Part shown: positions 24,078-32,795 of the stretch, piece after piece
Position numbering within the stretch: position 1 is the stretch's first letter
Layout of the letters: each line of letters begins with the position of its first letter
NCBI GenBank assembly: GCA_963666935.1
Contig: OY762936.1
Coordinates: 1,798,001-1,862,000, forward strand
Reading direction: 5' to 3'
DNA: 64,000 nt
Source: G963666935 sp963666935
Lineage (GTDB): Bacteria; Bacillota; Clostridia; Christensenellales; CAG-138
Position numbers and translations under genes: made by a program
The notes under the pieces: model-generated
Seen by the model: only the letters and a program-made list of their open reading frames with translations
Told to the model about the DNA's origin: nothing
The model's database searches: none

Positions 24078-25706
24078 ATGGAAACCAGTGCAAGGGCCGA
24101 ACGGGCCCAAAAGAGAAAAGAAAAAGAGAAGAAGAAGCGGGTTCGGGCCTTGGTGATCGCCCTGTGTGTGGTGCTTGTGTTGGCCTCTGCGGCACTCTTC
24201 TACCTATATTATTCCGGGCAAGTGCGCAACGAGGAAGACCGTCAGAGAATTATAAACTCCGGCACTTTCCACAACGGCATTACCGTGGCCGGTATAGATG
24301 TGTCAGGCATGACCATGAATGATGCAAAAGCCGCCCTCGCCCCCGTGGAAGAGGATCTCAAGTCGGGCGTCTATTTTGATTTTGTGTGCGGAACGGATTC
24401 TTTCCATGCAGATTCATCATGCTTCACCATCACGTTCGATACCGAAGCCGTCCTGAGTGAGGCCTTACTTCTGGGCCGGGAGGGCAACCTCATCGAACTG
24501 CAGCAGGAACTCGCCGACATTAAAACAAACGGCCGTTCTTATGACATCAGCTACACTGTGGAACCTACTGGCGTTGAGAGCTTTATTCATAGCTTTGCCG
24601 ACCAAATGGCCGTTTCCCCCACCGACGCTACCTTTGCCGTGAAGCAGCTCGCCACCAATACCGATACGAAAGCTCTGGACGCGATTAACATCGGCCCACC
24701 CGAAGATGCCACCGATACGGATCTTCGGGATCTGCGCTTTGACTTTACCGAGGCCGTAGACGGCTCGGGCGTGGATATGAACGCCTTGATGGAGCAAGTT
24801 AAGGCCCGTGCTGAAAGCCGCGACTTCGGGGAGATTGGCTTTGAGCTCACATCTATCCCCGCCAATGTCACTATCGCCACGATCAAGGAAAATTTGGTGC
24901 TCCGTTCACAGGGCGAAACCTCTTACCGAAGCAATCGCAGCAACTCAAACCGGGTCTTTAACCTGAAAAAGGCGGCTGGCAAGGTATATGGCACAGTGCT
25001 GCAACCCGGCGAAGAGTTCTCCGCCAACACGATTTTGGGCGACCGTACCGAAAAGACCGGCTGGCTTATGGCTCCCGCCATCATTGGAGGCGGCATCGGC
25101 CACGAGGATCAGCCCGGCGGCGGCGTTTGCCAGATTGCCACCACCACATATCATGCGGTACTTAGAGGCGATTTTGAAGTTGTATACCGCAGAGCCCATT
25201 CCACCAAGTCCGGCTATACCGATGGCGGTCTGGACGCAACCATCAATACCGGCACCATTGATTTTCAGTGGAAGAACAATACCGAGAATCCCGTGTATGT
25301 GTTTACCTGGGTCAATACCAAGGACTATACCGTCCACTGCGAGATCTACGGTCAGCCCTTCCCGGATACTTTCGATCGGATTGAAATTTCCTCTAAAAAG
25401 ACAGGCGTCATCGAGCCCACTGCCCCGGAGTTTACAGAAAACGCCGCGCTGGCAGCTCCCTACTGGATCCTGATTAACAATTCCAAGCCAGGCCTGCAAT
25501 ATCAATCCTATGCGACCTACTATAAAGGCGACACTGTGGTGGAAACAAAGGAAATTACCCTTTCAACTTACAACATGCATCCGACCCGTTACTATGTATG
25601 GCCGGGCTACGCTGGAGAATCGCTGAATCCCGCATTCCAACTTGTGCTCAGCGAAGATGGGACCACATACATCATACCTTCCACCCAGACAAATTTAGCG
25701 CAATAG
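24078..25706 (+). CDS. VanW-family cell-wall protein with PG-binding domain
   Basis: 542 residues from the ATG at 24078; GGAG lies 13 bases upstream. The N-terminus is a charged coil followed by one membrane anchor (VIALCVVLVLASAALFYLYY), so most of the chain is extracellular. Residues about 60-290 contain a PG_binding_4-like region (GITVAGIDVSGMTMNDAKAA). The VanW domain follows, with VLQPGEEFSANTILGDRTE, GGGIGHEDQPGGGVCQIATT and RRAHSTKSGY. VanW proteins accompany vancomycin resistance clusters and cell-wall genes, but their reaction is unknown. There is no van cluster here, so it is a general envelope protein. Confidence 0.9.
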   Translation: METSARAERAQKRKEKEKKKRVRALVIALCVVLVLASAALFYLYYSGQVRNEEDRQRIINSGTFHNGITVAGIDVSGMTMNDAKAALAPVEEDLKSGVYFDFVCGTDSFHADSSCFTITFDTEAVLSEALLLGREGNLIELQQELADIKTNGRSYDISYTVEPTGVESFIHSFADQMAVSPTDATFAVKQLATNTDTKALDAINIGPPEDATDTDLRDLRFDFTEAVDGSGVDMNALMEQVKARAESRDFGEIGFELTSIPANVTIATIKENLVLRSQGETSYRSNRSNSNRVFNLKKAAGKVYGTVLQPGEEFSANTILGDRTEKTGWLMAPAIIGGGIGHEDQPGGGVCQIATTTYHAVLRGDFEVVYRRAHSTKSGYTDGGLDATINTGTIDFQWKNNTENPVYVFTWVNTKDYTVHCEIYGQPFPDTFDRIEISSKKTGVIEPTAPEFTENAALAAPYWILINNSKPGLQYQSYATYYKGDTVVETKEITLSTYNMHPTRYYVWPGYAGESLNPAFQLVLSEDGTTYIIPSTQTNLAQ

Positions 25707-25717
25707 AATATTCATAC

Positions 25718-25745
25718 AAAAGAGCACCTTCACAGGTGCTCTTTA
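25718..25745 (+). terminator. Terminator after the VanW gene
   Basis: AAAGAGCACCT-TCAC-AGGTGCTCTTT stem ending in TTTATG. Confidence 0.85.
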
Positions 25746-25835
25746 TGTTGTTATACTGAACTGAATGCAATAACAAATGCATACAGAAAGCAATTTGTTG
25801 TATCGCTCAAAACAAGCTAAAGGGATTTTTTATTC

Positions 25836-26393
25836 ATGTGGATTTTATTTGCTTGCCTGGGCGCCATTTTCTGTGGGCTGTCCAACGTTGTTTCCAAGCG
25901 CGGCGTGAAAACCATCGATCCTGAGCTGGCTACCCTATTAAGCATGACGGTTGTACTGGCTTTTTCCTGGTCGTTTCTTCTGGTGTTCCCTTCCTCCACC
26001 AGCATTACAGAAATTCCCCTAAAATGTGAAAGGCAAAGCTGTGGTTTCTAGTGTTGACTCAAATTTGGCCACTACGCCAAGAACTTCAGCAAGTTTCATC
26101 TCTCTGATTATAGTTTTTTTGAAAGACAAGGTGTGCTTAATTACCGCTACCAGAGGGCGAGAATTGCTGTTTGTAATGTTTTCCGGGCTCCTCATGGCCC
26201 TGCATTGGCTCTTCTTCTTTAAGGCTCTTCAAATGGGACCCGTATCTGTCGTCACTCCCATCGACAAGCTGTCCATTCTGGTCGGTGTTGCTTTTGCCCG
26301 CATTTTTCCCGGAAGCGACTGAGCAAAGTCGCCCTCATCGGGCTGTTATTGGTGACGGCCGGTACCGTCGGGATGGCGCTAATGTATAATTGA
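25836..26393 (+). pseudogene. Broken EamA/DMT-type small transporter, possibly mosaic
   Basis: The first frame encodes MWILFACLGAIFCGLSNVVS and TIDPELATLLSMTVVLAFSW, a normal EamA-like start, then stops near 26050. A second frame continues with SVDSNLATTPRTSA and a good second half (GLLMALHWLFFFKALQMGPV, VVTPIDKLSILVGVAFA). The final helix (LSKVALIGLLLVTAGTVGMA) is in a third frame. The DPELAT/DSNLAT segment appears twice, as if two copies had recombined. Family members are about 140 residues and act as membrane permeases. At least two frameshifts make this non-functional unless they are sequencing errors. Confidence 0.8.
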
Positions 26394-26446
26394 GCAAGCA
26401 TTTTTTTACTATCCCGGCTTGTACAATGCAAGCGACATCGCCTTTC

Positions 26447-27442
26447 TCATGCAATATACAGAATTGGCATGTCTCTGAGACGCTGGGTCAGCTTCTCTCG
26501 CAGGAACGCCTCAGCCTCGCCGCGAACTTCCGCACGGTAGCTATATTTGCCGCGGCCGCGTCCCGTCATATGTTCAGGGTCAAAAAGCTGTACAGCGTTA
26601 GGGAATGCCTCGGTGTTGATGGCGTTGTGAACAAAGCTGTACGTCATCAGTATGATCTCTAAGAATCCTCCGCGTTTCACTTTTGCGCTCACTTCATCCG
26701 CTATGCGATCCACAAGGTCTCCGTATAGCGTTTTCCAGTCCGGCAGCAGAATGACCGGAGCGATAAGAATTCCCACCGGATATCCTGCTTCGCACATGGC
26801 ATTGAGCGCACGAATTCGGGTCTCCAGCGGCGAAGTGCCAATCTCGATTCTACGTATGATTTCCGATGGGTTCACACTCATGCGAAAGATCGTTTTGCTT
26901 CTGTGGTCTAACCCAAGCAACGGTTCCACCATGTCAAATTTTGTGGGAAATGTCAGGCTGCCACATCCCTCGTGGGCAAAGCGTTCGATTGTCCACGGAA
27001 GATTGCCCGTAACTGCATTTTCCATTACCAAATCGCTGTTGCTGCCTATTTCAAAGGTCTGCGGAACAGAAGCGTTAGCATCGGTTCTCAAGATTTTGTC
27101 CATCATCTGTTCCCGATTCACGAACAGTCGAAGATATGCGCACTTGTTGTAATGGCACACCAAATAGCAATACAGGCACATCGCCCGGCAGCCGGAAGAG
27201 GTGTAAGGCACTAGCCAGTCGGATACCTTTCGATTGGCAACGTATTGATGCGTCTTGCGAACTCCGACGATCAAATGCTGTTTCAATTTTGGAAAATCCC
27301 TATTCTCCGCCCCACTGAACTCGGGAATTCTGTTGTGGCTTTCTATCTCAGTCCATGGTAAATCGGCATATTTTTTGCGCAGCATTTGTCCAAGCTCATA
27401 TTTTAGCACTGCAGGCTCGTAATACACCGCATCAAACTTCAT
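26447..27442 (-). CDS. splB: Spore photoproduct lyase
   Basis: 331 residues. It is a radical SAM enzyme that reverses the thymine dimer (spore photoproduct) formed by UV in spores. The cluster motif is CRAMCLYC (CxxxCxxC) in TSSGCRAMCLYCYL. Family stretches include ERFAHEGCGSLTFPTKFD, RMSVNPSEIIRRIEIGTSPL and GYPVGILIAPVILLPDW. The ATG follows AAAGGAG. A candidate SigG-type promoter lies upstream, in keeping with forespore expression. It borders the phage cassette on one side and the EamA pseudogene on the other. Confidence 0.93.
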   Translation of the reverse strand: MKFDAVYYEPAVLKYELGQMLRKKYADLPWTEIESHNRIPEFSGAENRDFPKLKQHLIVGVRKTHQYVANRKVSDWLVPYTSSGCRAMCLYCYLVCHYNKCAYLRLFVNREQMMDKILRTDANASVPQTFEIGSNSDLVMENAVTGNLPWTIERFAHEGCGSLTFPTKFDMVEPLLGLDHRSKTIFRMSVNPSEIIRRIEIGTSPLETRIRALNAMCEAGYPVGILIAPVILLPDWKTLYGDLVDRIADEVSAKVKRGGFLEIILMTYSFVHNAINTEAFPNAVQLFDPEHMTGRGRGKYSYRAEVRGEAEAFLREKLTQRLRDMPILYIA

Positions 27443-27474
27443 TTTTCATTGCTCCTTTCCACACACAGGGTATT

Positions 27475-27504
27475 CTATATGTTCCCTCAATTTAGAGAAA
27501 ATAC
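27475..27504 (-). promoter_or_regulatory. Candidate SigG (forespore) promoter of splB
   Basis: On the reverse strand GTATT (27500-27504), an 18-base spacer and CATATAG (27475-27481), similar to the G-[AT]-ATR / CATNNTA pattern of SigG. No sigma-A promoter is evident here. Confidence 0.45.
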
Positions 27505-27524
27505 TCCCTGTCTTATAGTTCTCC

Positions 27525-27561
27525 AAAAATAGCCCCTGCCGATTTTTACATCGGCAGGGGC
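27525..27561 (-). terminator. Terminator at the end of the phage cassette
   Basis: Reverse-strand GCCCCTGCCGAT / ATCGGCAGGGGC, a 12-bp perfect stem with a six-base loop, followed by TATTTTT. It ends the 11-kb block that begins at 38757. Confidence 0.9.
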
Positions 27562-27610
27562 TTCTCCTTTTCCCAATTTTATATTTTTCCCTGTTTGGGA
27601 TGTAGGATTT

Positions 27611-27868
27611 TCAGTCGCATTTATTTGGGTTCTGGCAGCTTATCATCTGCTCGCTGTCGCAAACACCCTTTGAAGTGGGATCGATCAGGATCCCCAACAG
27701 AGTCAATAGATTCAATATACTCATAGCCACAGTCATCACGGTGCCGGCTTCCACCTTAGGCATCACGTCGAAGATCTGAAGACTGTTATACACAGTTGTA
27801 ATCAGAAAGGTCACCAGGGATGTTACCCATACCTTATTCTGAAAACGAACTTTCCAATTAATTTTCAT
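27611..27868 (-). CDS. Phage holin, phiLC3 family
   Basis: 85 residues starting MKINWKVRFQNKVWVTSL, the hallmark of the phiLC3/Phage_holin_1 family. Two membrane helices (VTSLVTFLITTVYNSLQIF and VMTVAMSILNLLTLLGIL) are followed by a charged tail with two or three cysteines. Holins form membrane lesions that let the endolysin reach the wall. It is the last gene of the cassette, after the XhlA-like protein and the endolysin, a normal lysis-module order. Confidence 0.9.
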   Translation of the reverse strand: MKINWKVRFQNKVWVTSLVTFLITTVYNSLQIFDVMPKVEAGTVMTVAMSILNLLTLLGILIDPTSKGVCDSEQMISCQNPNKCD

Positions 27869-27887
27869 TTTTCCTCCTTTCCGAGGG

Positions 27888-28094
27888 CTAGGCCCCCACT
27901 ATATATCCTATGACGCCGGCGGCTAGGAGTTTCACGATTTCGCCCACCATCGTTTCCCATCGTCGGCCCGACCGGCCCTCCAGTGCCCGCAAACGCTGTT
28001 CATGATCCCCCAGAGCGGTCAGTGCCGCATCCAGTTTGGTTTCAATAGTTGCCAGCTTATTGAGCATCTTCCCAATTTCCCTTTCCATATCCAT
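27888..28094 (-). CDS. XhlA-like phage membrane protein
   Basis: 68 residues: an N-terminal coiled coil (MLNKLATIETKLDAALTALG, HEQRLRALEG) and one C-terminal membrane helix (IVKLLAAGVIGYIVGA). This is the architecture of XhlA/haemolysin-type proteins that act with holins in PBSX-like lysis modules. AAGGAG lies upstream of the ATG. It sits between endolysin and holin, with five bases to the endolysin stop. Confidence 0.8.
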   Translation of the reverse strand: MDMEREIGKMLNKLATIETKLDAALTALGDHEQRLRALEGRSGRRWETMVGEIVKLLAAGVIGYIVGA

Positions 28095-28099
28095 GGCCC

Positions 28100-29638
28100 C
28101 TACATCTCCTTGAGGTAATGCGCAAAACAGTATCCAAAGCGCATGGGATTTGCCTCATGGGTAATGATTGATGCCCACTGCCCTTCGATCCCCATGGCGA
28201 TCACGCGCTCCCCCTTCTGTACCCGGCCGATGATTTTGCCATTTACAGGCGCATCGCGCAGATTCACATAGGTACTGCCGCCATACTCGTAAAGGGAGGG
28301 GAACGAATTTTTCGGCTCCTTTGCTTCTTGTTCCTGCGCCGCCGTGCCGGCCTGCTCAAGCCGCGCACGAAAGTCCGCCATATCAATGCATGGGCAAAGG
28401 GTGGGATAAAGCTTGCCCGTCTTTTTCCCGTTTTCGTAGAGAGAAACTTCATTATGGCCCAATACTTGGCTCGCGGTAAGACCGTAGAGTGTCATCACGT
28501 CCTTGGTGAGCCGCAAGGCAGCGGCCATCTGCGCCTGGGTGGGAAGGTTATCCTTACGCATGTCCCCATTGAGAGCAATAGCAACAGACCGTTGGTTCGC
28601 GCCCATCCCCTGTGCGTTGATGGTGAGACTGTCTTTTACTCCACCGTGGCCGTATTCATGGCCCCGTCCGAGGTAGGCAGTCCCGTCCTCTAAAACAAGG
28701 TAGCTGTACCCGACCCCCTTGTTTCCTTCTGCCTGTTTGTTTTCGTGCAGTGCTTTCCACTTTTTAGGAGTGCCATAGTCGCCAACGGTGTGGTGAATCT
28801 GGATGTGGTCTGTGATCTTTCGTACACTCCCCCTTCCGTTCGGCCATTTTAGCCCAGTATTGATAACATCAAACATGGTCTTGTCCTCCACCTGAATATT
28901 TACGAATCCATAGCCCGTTTCGAGGTCTTTTCCTGATTTTCCCAAATCCTGCGCCGCATCCAATAGAATTTGGAAAATCTGCGGCTCTGTTGGTTTTGCG
29001 CCGTGCCTATCCTTGTACTGTTCGGCCAATAGAACAGCTTTAGCGAGGCAAATCGGCGTCGCAATGCTTGTCCCGGAAATCGGCTCCACTTTCCCCGCTT
29101 TGTCCACGCAGGGAATATCAACGCCCCATTCGGCGAAATCCATTTCATCGTGCCATGTGGAGAAGTTGGCTTTTGTGCCGTCCTCATTTAAGGCGGCGAC
29201 GCATATCGGCTCTTCGTAATGAGAGGGATAGTAGCGCAGATTCTCTTTGCCATCATTTCCAGCCGCTGCAAATACGGTGACATTGTTTCCCAGCAGAACC
29301 TTTAACAGCGTGTGCGCGTCCTCGTCATATCCGTCCCACACGAAACTCATGTTGACGAAATGCATATATTCCGGGTGTGCGATTGCATAGGCGGTAATAT
29401 CCCGCATGGCTTGTTTAATGCGCCATACCGTCTCTTCGTCCTCAAAAACATCGATGGGACGAATAACAGCGTCAGGGCACCATTGCCTTATGACTTGCAC
29501 CATATACATGTCATGGGGATAGTCGTCATAGCCGTTGGCGGCCATTGTGCCGGGGACGTGGATACACGCACCTTTACCTGTGGATCCCTCTTTATGCAAC
29601 GCTTCCATCATGGTAGTGTTTAGGTCTTTACAGTTCAT
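28100..29638 (-). CDS. Phage endolysin: subtilase-like domain + amidase_2 + SH3
   Basis: 512 residues from the ATG at 29636-29638 (GGGAGG upstream; four-base overlap with the previous gene). Residues 20-245 resemble an S8 subtilase: catalytic Ser191 in ISGTSIATP, oxyanion Asn128 in VFAAAGNDG, and a probable His42 in PHDMYMVQVI. The usual Asp of the D-T-G motif is replaced (ACIHVPG), so activity is uncertain. Residues 272-425 are an N-acetylmuramoyl-L-alanine amidase_2/PGRP domain, with zinc ligands likely His282/283, His395 and Cys415. Residues 448-511 are an SH3 wall-binding domain. It probably cleaves peptidoglycan for lysis; the protease-like module is unusual. Confidence 0.85.
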   Translation of the reverse strand: MNCKDLNTTMMEALHKEGSTGKGACIHVPGTMAANGYDDYPHDMYMVQVIRQWCPDAVIRPIDVFEDEETVWRIKQAMRDITAYAIAHPEYMHFVNMSFVWDGYDEDAHTLLKVLLGNNVTVFAAAGNDGKENLRYYPSHYEEPICVAALNEDGTKANFSTWHDEMDFAEWGVDIPCVDKAGKVEPISGTSIATPICLAKAVLLAEQYKDRHGAKPTEPQIFQILLDAAQDLGKSGKDLETGYGFVNIQVEDKTMFDVINTGLKWPNGRGSVRKITDHIQIHHTVGDYGTPKKWKALHENKQAEGNKGVGYSYLVLEDGTAYLGRGHEYGHGGVKDSLTINAQGMGANQRSVAIALNGDMRKDNLPTQAQMAAALRLTKDVMTLYGLTASQVLGHNEVSLYENGKKTGKLYPTLCPCIDMADFRARLEQAGTAAQEQEAKEPKNSFPSLYEYGGSTYVNLRDAPVNGKIIGRVQKGERVIAMGIEGQWASIITHEANPMRFGYCFAHYLKEM

Positions 29639-30066
29639 ACAACCTCCCATGCCGCCGTATAATCTGTCGGGCTGTATGCGGTGTTCTGCTTGCATTTATA
29701 GGTCTTCCTGTTAAAGATCATATATTCCCCCACTAAATACATGTCATGCGCCCCGGTGGGAGCCTTATATGGTCTTGCCGTGTCCGCACTGGTGCCGTGA
29801 TACTCCACCCATAAAGAAGCCGCCGAAGACGGGTTCCACCCCGCCTCCCCATGATTGGTGTGGGCCTGGACGCATTTGTAAGGGATTCCGTTCTCCATCC
29901 GAACCTCGTCGGCCGCATAGATAATCGGCGCCGACATCGTTCCAACCGTCCACGGTTTGAACAGACCAAGCGCAGTGTTTACAAGCGTGGTGTTGCTTGA
30001 AATGGAAGGAAGAACCCCGTCAAGCTGTGTCCGAAACTTTTTTGCACCCTCTAGCCATCTTCCCAT
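29635..30066 (-). CDS. Phage protein with two carbohydrate-binding-like repeats
   Basis: 143 residues. Two segments, YAADEVRMENGIPYKCVQAH to NPSSAASLWVEY and YLVGEYMIFNRKTYKCKQNT to YTAAWEVV, have the W/Y-rich pattern of CBM5/12 (chitin-binding type 3) modules. Such modules occur on tail-tip and lysis proteins that bind cell-wall glycans. The N-terminal 50 residues may attach it to the virion. It overlaps the upstream gene by one base (TAATG) and the endolysin by four. Role in host binding is inference. Confidence 0.7.
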   Translation of the reverse strand: MGRWLEGAKKFRTQLDGVLPSISSNTTLVNTALGLFKPWTVGTMSAPIIYAADEVRMENGIPYKCVQAHTNHGEAGWNPSSAASLWVEYHGTSADTARPYKAPTGAHDMYLVGEYMIFNRKTYKCKQNTAYSPTDYTAAWEVV

Positions 30067-30362
30067 TATTCCACCTCCGGCGTAATGCCTATTTCGTCAA
30101 GCGCGGCTTGCATGTCTGCGGTTTCGTCGGGCACGACTTCTATCTCACGCTTTTCCCACCCTTGTGTGGCAGTGGCATCGTCGTCGCTCCATATCTCCGT
30201 GTAGTAGTACCCGTCCCTAACGGGGCGATTAGTATAAATGAATTGCTTATAGCCCTGCGACAAATACACTGCCGCAATATTTGTCCAGTGCTTGACACCA
30301 TCTATCACTAGGGGAGAAGGAGCAGGAACGGCCCGTCCATTTATGATCCGTCCGTATTTCAT
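30066..30362 (-). CDS. Hypothetical phage tail protein (98 aa)
   Basis: 98 residues without a confident family. The pattern KYGRIINGRAVPAPSPLVID resembles small XkdW/tail-associated proteins of Firmicutes phages, and the acidic C-terminus (VVPDETADMQAALDEIG) fits that group. It lies between two probable tail-tip genes and is translationally coupled to the next. AGGAGG precedes the ATG. A chaperone or fibre-assembly role is possible but not shown. Confidence 0.6.
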   Translation of the reverse strand: MKYGRIINGRAVPAPSPLVIDGVKHWTNIAAVYLSQGYKQFIYTNRPVRDGYYYTEIWSDDDATATQGWEKREIEVVPDETADMQAALDEIGITPEVE

Positions 30363-30370
30363 ATAACCTC

Positions 30371-30931
30371 CTATTTGTACACAATCATAGAGCCGCTGAA
30401 ATACGAAATGTTTGAATCACACCACGTTTTATCCGGCTCATTTCCTGCACCGAAAGCGGCGGTGAGGTCGACCACTATCATATCCGTTATATAACAAACC
30501 GTACTTCCAACTAGAGAGAAACATCTTATCCGACTCGCTGCGGTTTCCGCTGTTTGAATATCTGAATACAGAGTAAACGCCGTATTCTGAACCACAAGAG
30601 ATACATACGCTGCCCTGGGCCCCCCGTAGGGCTGATACTGTTCAAACTTCACATCTATCGCAGAAAACGAAGCACTGCTTTTGAACAAGCACCGCATGTA
30701 ATACTGGTGGCCTATGACGTTATTTTTTAGCTGGTGTGCATATGCAGGGTTTGCGCTTCCAGCACTTATCTGTATGCAATTCTTGCCGTCTTGTGTGGTT
30801 CTGGACGCATACGTATACTCCCAATTCGTATCGGCACCAAGGTCTCCATTTAACACATCGTTTGTTATGGTGTATGGAAGCTTAGAATGTAGTGCCATCA
30901 ATGCCCTGCGTCTTTCGTCAAGCCATATCAC
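30371..30931 (-). CDS. Phage tail-tip / fibre protein
   Basis: 186 residues if it begins at the GTG at 30929-30931, which has GGGGGTGT upstream and overlaps the preceding gene by 14 bases; an ATG 11 codons further in is an alternative. The body looks like a beta-sandwich (NWEYTYASRTTQDGKNCIQI) and ends with DLTAAFGAGNEPDKTWCD, a segment recurrent in phage fibre and glycan-binding proteins. Probably part of the receptor-binding apparatus. Confidence 0.65.
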   Translation of the reverse strand: MIWLDERRRALMALHSKLPYTITNDVLNGDLGADTNWEYTYASRTTQDGKNCIQISAGSANPAYAHQLKNNVIGHQYYMRCLFKSSASFSAIDVKFEQYQPYGGPRAAYVSLVVQNTAFTLYSDIQTAETAASRIRCFSLVGSTVCYITDMIVVDLTAAFGAGNEPDKTWCDSNISYFSGSMIVYK

Positions 30932-31781
30932 GACAACACCCCCAGTTTGTCCAGATTGCCAGTCCATCTTCGCAATTCAATTCCCATGTTTCGGAAGCAG
31001 CAGCATCATCAATGCTATCACCTTTTGATTCTGTAAAATTTGTCACATCTATTGTTGGAGTTGACGCTGTAAAAGTGATCTTCGCAGTACAGTTCACGGC
31101 CGCGCCCGTCATTGTTAAACTAGTTACAGCGGTATACACATACTTTTTATTGTCTTCCACCGTGACAGTAATAGAGCCTGAGCCAGATACGGCGGCTGGG
31201 GGAGCAACATAATCCGTTTCGCCAGAAGCGCTTAAAAAGCCGCCGCTTCCATCTCCTTTTAATATGCTCGTTCCAGACGTTACGGGCGCATATGTTCCGT
31301 CATGATCGTGATCGCCGGCCGCCGCTCCAATCGAAGCAGGAGAAACAGCATCCGTCCCCCCCGACGCATGGGAAAAAGCGTGAGCCGTTGTGGGATCGCC
31401 CGTATCTCCTTTGGGAATGGTGAAATTGAGTACCACCTCCGGCATGGTGCCGGATACGTTCACCTCTGCAGAGGAACCCGCCGCCCCTGTGGCAACGGTT
31501 CCCACAGCGATATTTTTCACCCGCTGGTCAATCAGGGCGCGTAGGGCGGTGAGTTGGGACAAAAGCGTCCCCGCGTCCACATCGGAAATGGCGGCAGAGC
31601 CAATTTCCGCACTCCCTCCGGAGCCGGCCAACGTGTCAATCACCGCATTGAGCGCGGTTTTAAGTTGATTGGAGTTGCTGTCGAAGACCGCCTTCATGGC
31701 GGATGCAGCGCGGACGGGTTGGTCCACCTCCGCACTCACCGGGCTGGTCCATGACAAGATTTTGCTGTCATTGATTGCCAT
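30918..31781 (-). CDS. Phage tail fibre-like protein
   Basis: 287 residues. A helical N-terminus (WTSPVSAEVDQPVRAASAMK) probably attaches to the virion. A short collagen-like stretch (IPKGDTGDP) is followed by HAFSHASGGTDAVSPASIGA, common in phage fibres, then a Ser/Thr-rich beta C-terminus (DNKKYVYTAVTSLTMTGAA). Receptor-binding protein or fibre is the likely role. It overlaps the next gene at its 3' end. Composition is like the rest of the cassette. Confidence 0.72.
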   Translation of the reverse strand: MAINDSKILSWTSPVSAEVDQPVRAASAMKAVFDSNSNQLKTALNAVIDTLAGSGGSAEIGSAAISDVDAGTLLSQLTALRALIDQRVKNIAVGTVATGAAGSSAEVNVSGTMPEVVLNFTIPKGDTGDPTTAHAFSHASGGTDAVSPASIGAAAGDHDHDGTYAPVTSGTSILKGDGSGGFLSASGETDYVAPPAAVSGSGSITVTVEDNKKYVYTAVTSLTMTGAAVNCTAKITFTASTPTIDVTNFTESKGDSIDDAAASETWELNCEDGLAIWTNWGCCRDMA

Positions 31782-31792
31782 ATGCTTCCTCC

Positions 31793-32749
31793 TTACTTGG
31801 TAGAGTTGCGATAGTAGTTGGCTTCGGCCTGAGCGGAGTAGTATATGCTCGTGAGGTAGTTCTTTGCCTGATTGATTGTTTTATCCGAATAGCTTCCGCT
31901 CACCTTGGTCATGTTGTTAATGGCGCTTACGGCGCTTTTACCATCCATCACAGCCTTGGAATATAGGTTGGTATATCTGCTTGTATCAATGCCGTAGAGG
32001 GAAAGGGCCTTTGCCGCCAATCCAATCCCGTCATCGCTCGAAGAAGATCTGCTCCGGGAGGAATTGCCTGAGGAGCCGGTTGTCTTCGTCGCCTTTCCCA
32101 GCGCGGAAGCATAGGCCCTTTCTGCTTCTGCCTGTGCTTCCGCCTTTTTAATGGCGATCTCGGCGGCGTATTTCGCATACTCCTGATCCTTTGTGTAGCC
32201 CGCCTGCAATAGCTGCAGGGCCAAGTCATCCAAAGCCGTGTTTTCGCTATTCGTGGCAGCATTGATGCTGTTGCGCATTGCCACGTCCTGCCGTACCCGG
32301 CTGCTTTCGGATACTCCGCTCAAGGGATCCGCATACAGATTCCCTGCCAGGCCCTTTGCCGCCAGTGCCTCATTGTTGCCGATGGCGTTAAGTCGGGCGT
32401 TTACATAGGCCTGTCCTCGGGCGCCTTGATATTGTTCTTTTACCCGGCCGGCATCCAGCTCGTTTTTCGCCTTGGCGGACTCGTATGCCGCATCAAGCAT
32501 GGCCTTATACTGGGTCAGCGCGTTGTCGTAAGTATCGGAAGACCCACCTTCGCTTTGCCAGTGCAGCTTTTGGGCGCCGCTAAGATATTCCTCGTATGCC
32601 GCTTGGGTATTCTTGCCCCAAATGCCATCCACGCCGGAAGTGCCCACAGAATATCCTTCGTTCACCAGAAAGGACTGCACGGCCTTCACGTCGGATTTGC
32701 TGCCGACTCCGTCAGGGACGGTGTAGCCACTCACCACATAACTTGCCAT
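31793..32749 (-). CDS. Phage virion protein with N-terminal PG-binding-like domain
   Basis: 318 residues. Residues 15-60 resemble a peptidoglycan-binding domain 1 repeat (AVQSFLVNEGYSVGTSGVDG, IWGKNTQAAYEEY). Residues 70-220 are alanine-rich and helical (IAIKKAEAQAEAERAYASAL), followed by a Ser-rich linker and a C-terminal helical part. Internal or ejection proteins of podoviruses combine wall-targeting and helical bundles in this way, and it follows the nozzle gene. Function is inferred from position and composition only. Confidence 0.6.
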   Translation of the reverse strand: MASYVVSGYTVPDGVGSKSDVKAVQSFLVNEGYSVGTSGVDGIWGKNTQAAYEEYLSGAQKLHWQSEGGSSDTYDNALTQYKAMLDAAYESAKAKNELDAGRVKEQYQGARGQAYVNARLNAIGNNEALAAKGLAGNLYADPLSGVSESSRVRQDVAMRNSINAATNSENTALDDLALQLLQAGYTKDQEYAKYAAEIAIKKAEAQAEAERAYASALGKATKTTGSSGNSSRSRSSSSDDGIGLAAKALSLYGIDTSRYTNLYSKAVMDGKSAVSAINNMTKVSGSYSDKTINQAKNYLTSIYYSAQAEANYYRNSTK

Positions 32750-32795
32750 AGAATTTCTCCTTCTTGTCTTTTTTTAGTGCCTGCGTGTGTGGTCT

